Shown: in pieces, positions 6,653-8,440 of the stretch
Layout of the letters: every line of letters begins with the position of its first letter
Numbering within the stretch: the first letter of the stretch is position 1
From: Clostridia bacterium
Lineage (GTDB): Bacteria > Bacillota > Clostridia > Christensenellales > Aristaeellaceae
Length of the DNA stretch: 8,440 nucleotides
NCBI GenBank assembly: GCA_017471125.1
Contig: JAFUWR010000298.1
Coordinates: 1-8,440 of the forward strand
Direction of reading: 5' to 3'
Translations under genes and position numbers: made by a program
The notes under the pieces: generated by a model
Told to the model about the DNA's origin: nothing
Database searches by the model: none
Seen by the model: only the letters and a program-made list of their open reading frames with translations

Positions 6653-6665
6653 GGGAGGCGGGAAA

Positions 6666-7847
6666 ATGGTATTTACGGAGGAAAGGTTTGCCAAGCACAT
6701 GCGGCCGATCAACGGCTCGGCCATCCGCGAGATCTTCAAGCTCCTGGCGAAGCCGGGCATGATCTCCTTCGCCGGCGGCAATCCGTCCAACACGGCGCTG
6801 GAGCCGGAGGTGGTGAGCGGCCTGGCGCAGGAGGCGCTGGCGAAGTACGGGACTTCACTCTTGCAGTACGGGGCCACGGACGGCTTCAACCCGTTCCGGG
6901 AGTCCGCGGCGGAATTTTTGTGGGGCTCCATGGTCAACTGCGAGGCCAAGGACATACTGCCCACCCAGGGCGGCACCCAGGCGTTCGACGTGCTGCTCAA
7001 AGCCCTCATCGACCCCGGCGACGCGGTGCTCTGCGAGAGCCCGACGTTCCTGGGCGCGATCCAGGCCATGCGGGAGTACAACGCGAAGCTGGTGCCCATG
7101 CCCACGGACGACGAGGGCGTGATCGTGGAGGCCGCGGAGGCGCTCATCAAAAAGCACCATCCGAAGCTGATGTACGTCATTCCCACCTTCCAGAACCCCA
7201 CCGGCATCACGCTGTCGCTGGAGCGGCGCAAGGCGCTGGCGGCGCTGGCGGACAAGTACGGCGTGGTCATCGCCGAGGACGACCCCTACCGCGACCTGCG
7301 CTACGACGGCGAGGCGCTGCCCACCATACAGTCCTTCGACGAGAACGGCTGGGTGGTGTACATGTCCAGCTTCTCCAAGTACGTGGCCCCCGGCCTGCGC
7401 GTGGGCGCGGCGGCGGTGACGAACCCGACGCTGCTGCGCAAGATGGTCATCGGCAAGCAGTCCGCGGACACCCACTCTCCCCTGCTCACCCAGGCCATCG
7501 TGGACGCCTACCTGCGCAAGGGCCTGATGCCCGGCCATTTGGAGCGCATCTGCGGCGACTACCGCAAGCAGCTGAACGCCATGCTGGACTGCTTCAAGTT
7601 CTTCCCCGAGGGCACCGTCCACACCGTGCCCCAGGGCGGACTGTTCGTCTGGGCCGCGCTGCCCGAGGGCATGGACGCCATGGAGGCGTTCAAGAAGGCC
7701 GTGGACAACAACGTCGCCTTCGTCCCCGGCACCCACTTCTACACCGAGGGCGGCCACATGAACACCCTGCGCCTCAACTTCTCCATGAGCGATATACCGA
7801 CTATCTATGAGGGTATGGAGAGGCTCGGGAAGGTCATTTCAGAGTGA
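6666..7847 (+). CDS. PLP-dependent class I/II aminotransferase, probable aromatic amino acid aminotransferase
   Basis: A 393-residue fold-type I aminotransferase. Hallmarks: FAGGNPS (35-41), QYGATDGFNPFRE (67-79), PTQGGTQAFD (99-108) contacting the cofactor phosphate, NPTG (177-180), EDDPY (204-208; D205 should hold the PLP ring nitrogen and Y208 its hydroxyl), SSFSKYVAPGLRVG (234-247) with the Schiff-base lysine K238, and LRLNFS (368-373) with the substrate-carboxylate Arg (R369). This resembles the LysN/ARO8/MocR-type aminotransferase group, without a GntR-type N-terminal domain. The family alone does not give the substrate; the tyrosine-specific T-box upstream and tyrS downstream point to transamination of 4-hydroxyphenylpyruvate to tyrosine (or the reverse). 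The ATG has GGGAGG (6653-6658) seven bases upstream. The reading frame is open further upstream, but that part lies inside the T-box and is not protein. The final codons and stop (TCA GAG TGA) run into the 7-base repeat array. Confidence 0.93.
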   Translation: MVFTEERFAKHMRPINGSAIREIFKLLAKPGMISFAGGNPSNTALEPEVVSGLAQEALAKYGTSLLQYGATDGFNPFRESAAEFLWGSMVNCEAKDILPTQGGTQAFDVLLKALIDPGDAVLCESPTFLGAIQAMREYNAKLVPMPTDDEGVIVEAAEALIKKHHPKLMYVIPTFQNPTGITLSLERRKALAALADKYGVVIAEDDPYRDLRYDGEALPTIQSFDENGWVVYMSSFSKYVAPGLRVGAAAVTNPTLLRKMVIGKQSADTHSPLLTQAIVDAYLRKGLMPGHLERICGDYRKQLNAMLDCFKFFPEGTVHTVPQGGLFVWAALPEGMDAMEAFKKAVDNNVAFVPGTHFYTEGGHMNTLRLNFSMSDIPTIYEGMERLGKVISE

Positions 7848-7940
7848 AGAGTGAAGAGTGGAGAGTGAAGATGGGGCACGGACCAATGTTCTTCCACTAT
7901 TTCATCTCCACTCTCAACTCTCAACTCTCCACTCTCGACT
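7841..7940 (+). repeat. Inverted heptad-repeat element forming a long imperfect hairpin
   Basis: The left arm (7841-7868) has four 7-base units of the form AGAGTGA/AGAGTGG. The right arm (7906-7940) has five units of the form CTCNACT (CTCCACT, CTCAACT, CTCAACT, CTCCACT, CTCGACT). The right arm read on the other strand matches the left arm, so the RNA can fold into a hairpin of roughly 30 base pairs with scattered mismatches and G-U pairs, closed by AGATG (7869-7873) with CATCT (7903-7907). The enclosed segment is about 29 bases. No T tract follows, so it is not a standard intrinsic terminator. It fills most of the 125-base gap between the aminotransferase and tyrS and may act as an mRNA processing or stability element, or simply be a dispersed repeat. 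Repeats of this heptad type are, to my recollection, found between genes in other bacteria. Confidence 0.85.
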
Positions 7941-7957
7941 GAATCAATGATATTGTG

Positions 7958-7963
7958 AAAGGA
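7958..7963 (+). promoter_or_regulatory. Ribosome binding site of tyrS
   Basis: AAAGGA lies 9 bases before the tyrS ATG, in the short stretch between the heptad hairpin and the gene. No convincing separate promoter and no second T-box were seen in the gap, so tyrS expression probably depends on transcripts from the T-box promoter. Confidence 0.6.
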
Positions 7964-7972
7964 TACATCAAA

Positions 7973-8440
7973 ATGAACGCACTTGATATTCTCCGGGAGC
8001 GCGGCTTCGTCAAGCAGATCACCTTCGAGGACGAGCTGTACAAGGCCTTTGACGAGGGCATGGTGTCCTTCTACGTGGGCTTCGACCCCACGGCGGACAG
8101 CCTGCACATCGGCCACTACATCCCGATCATGGCGATGGCGCACCTGCAAAAGGCGGGCCACAAGCCCTTCGCGCTGATGGGCGGCGGCACGGGCATGATC
8201 GGCGACCCGTCGGGCAAGTCCGACCTGCGGAAGGTGCTGACGGTCGAGGACATCGACAACAACGTGGCGCACATCCGCGCCCAAATGGAGAACTTCCTGG
8301 ACTTCGACCCGTCCAAGCCCAACTGCGCCCAGATCGTCAACAACGCGGACTGGCTGCGCGACCTCAACTACATCGACTTCCTGCGCGACGTGGGCGCGCT
8401 GTTCTCCGTCAACCGCATGCTGACCGCCGAGTGCTACAAG
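7973..8440 (+). CDS. tyrS: Tyrosyl-tRNA synthetase (partial, runs off right edge)
   Basis: The first 156 residues of a class Ic aminoacyl-tRNA synthetase that activates tyrosine with ATP and loads it on tRNA-Tyr. Diagnostic features are YVGFDPTADSLHIGHY (34-49) containing the HIGH signature (45-48), and MGGGTGMIGDPSGKSDLR (69-86), a stretch characteristic of bacterial TyrS; the order and spacing match. The full family length is about 400 residues, with the KMSKS loop and S4 RNA-binding domain expected beyond the window. The ATG start matches the family N-terminus and has a ribosome binding site. It follows the aminotransferase by 125 bases that contain the heptad hairpin. Its product is fitting for control by the Tyr-specific T-box, which here is separated from it by the aminotransferase gene. 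Confidence 0.97.
   Translation, partial: MNALDILRERGFVKQITFEDELYKAFDEGMVSFYVGFDPTADSLHIGHYIPIMAMAHLQKAGHKPFALMGGGTGMIGDPSGKSDLRKVLTVEDIDNNVAHIRAQMENFLDFDPSKPNCAQIVNNADWLRDLNYIDFLRDVGALFSVNRMLTAECYK

Noticed and set aside
6522..6665. Open upstream extension of the aminotransferase frame (48 extra codons)
   Set aside because: This DNA forms the Stem II, Stem III, antiterminator and terminator of the T-box, and the ATG at 6666 has a good ribosome binding site and the family N-terminus.
6165..6698. Minus-strand open frame across the intergenic region
   Set aside because: It covers the promoters and the T-box in antisense, has no ribosome binding site or motifs and overlaps the DnaD-like start.
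7841..7940. CRISPR-like or intrinsic terminator reading of the heptad arrays
   Set aside because: The units are only 7 bases with no spacers, and no T tract follows the hairpin.
7805..8284. Minus-strand open frame with peptide text like ESGELRVESG
   Set aside because: It is a translation of the heptad repeats plus the antisense of tyrS; such ESGELRVES peptides are a known artefact of this type of repeat.

Overview
The window looks like chromosomal DNA from a GC-rich member of the Clostridia (Bacillota), probably an uncultured gut-type lineage. The reasons are a DnaD/DnaI-type helicase-loading pair, a T-box riboswitch, sigma-A promoters with extended -10 elements, and coding DNA that is strongly GC-rich while the intergenic DNA is AT-rich. 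No phage, insertion-sequence, rRNA, tRNA or CRISPR signal was found. The taxonomic placement is an inference.

Two divergent transcription units start from one intergenic region (about 6235-6665). Leftward, on the minus strand, a compact six-gene unit runs to the left edge: a DnaD-like replication protein, a DnaC/DnaI-type helicase loader, a YbaK/ProX-type aminoacyl-tRNA deacylase, a large protein with a ParB-like N-terminal part and a BMP/Med-type C-terminal half, a small metallophosphoesterase, and the first part of a DUF2201/VWA-like protein. The first three genes are joined by 4-base ATGA overlaps and the later gaps are only 20-33 bases, so co-transcription is very likely. A good promoter with an extended -10 lies just upstream.

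Rightward, on the plus strand, a near-consensus promoter (TTGACA, 17 bases, TATGAT) drives a leader of about 265 nt that I read as a complete T-box riboswitch. It has Stem I with the distal GGTGCGA loop, a specifier loop with codon TAC (Tyr), the Stem II region, Stem III, an antiterminator holding the TGGT bulge, and a competing intrinsic terminator. The next two genes are a PLP-dependent class I/II aminotransferase and tyrS (tyrosyl-tRNA synthetase, cut by the right edge). The specifier codon, the TGGT bulge (complementary to an ACCA tRNA end) and the downstream tyrS agree: uncharged tRNA-Tyr should switch on both an aminotransferase (plausibly the last step of tyrosine synthesis) and the synthetase.

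Between the aminotransferase and tyrS is an unusual element: tandem 7-base units in two inverted arms (7841-7868 and 7906-7940) that can fold into a long imperfect hairpin. The left arm supplies the aminotransferase stop codon. The most interesting items are the Tyr T-box unit, this heptad hairpin, the apparently cytoplasmic ParB-like/BMP protein, and the DnaD-like protein with about four repeats.
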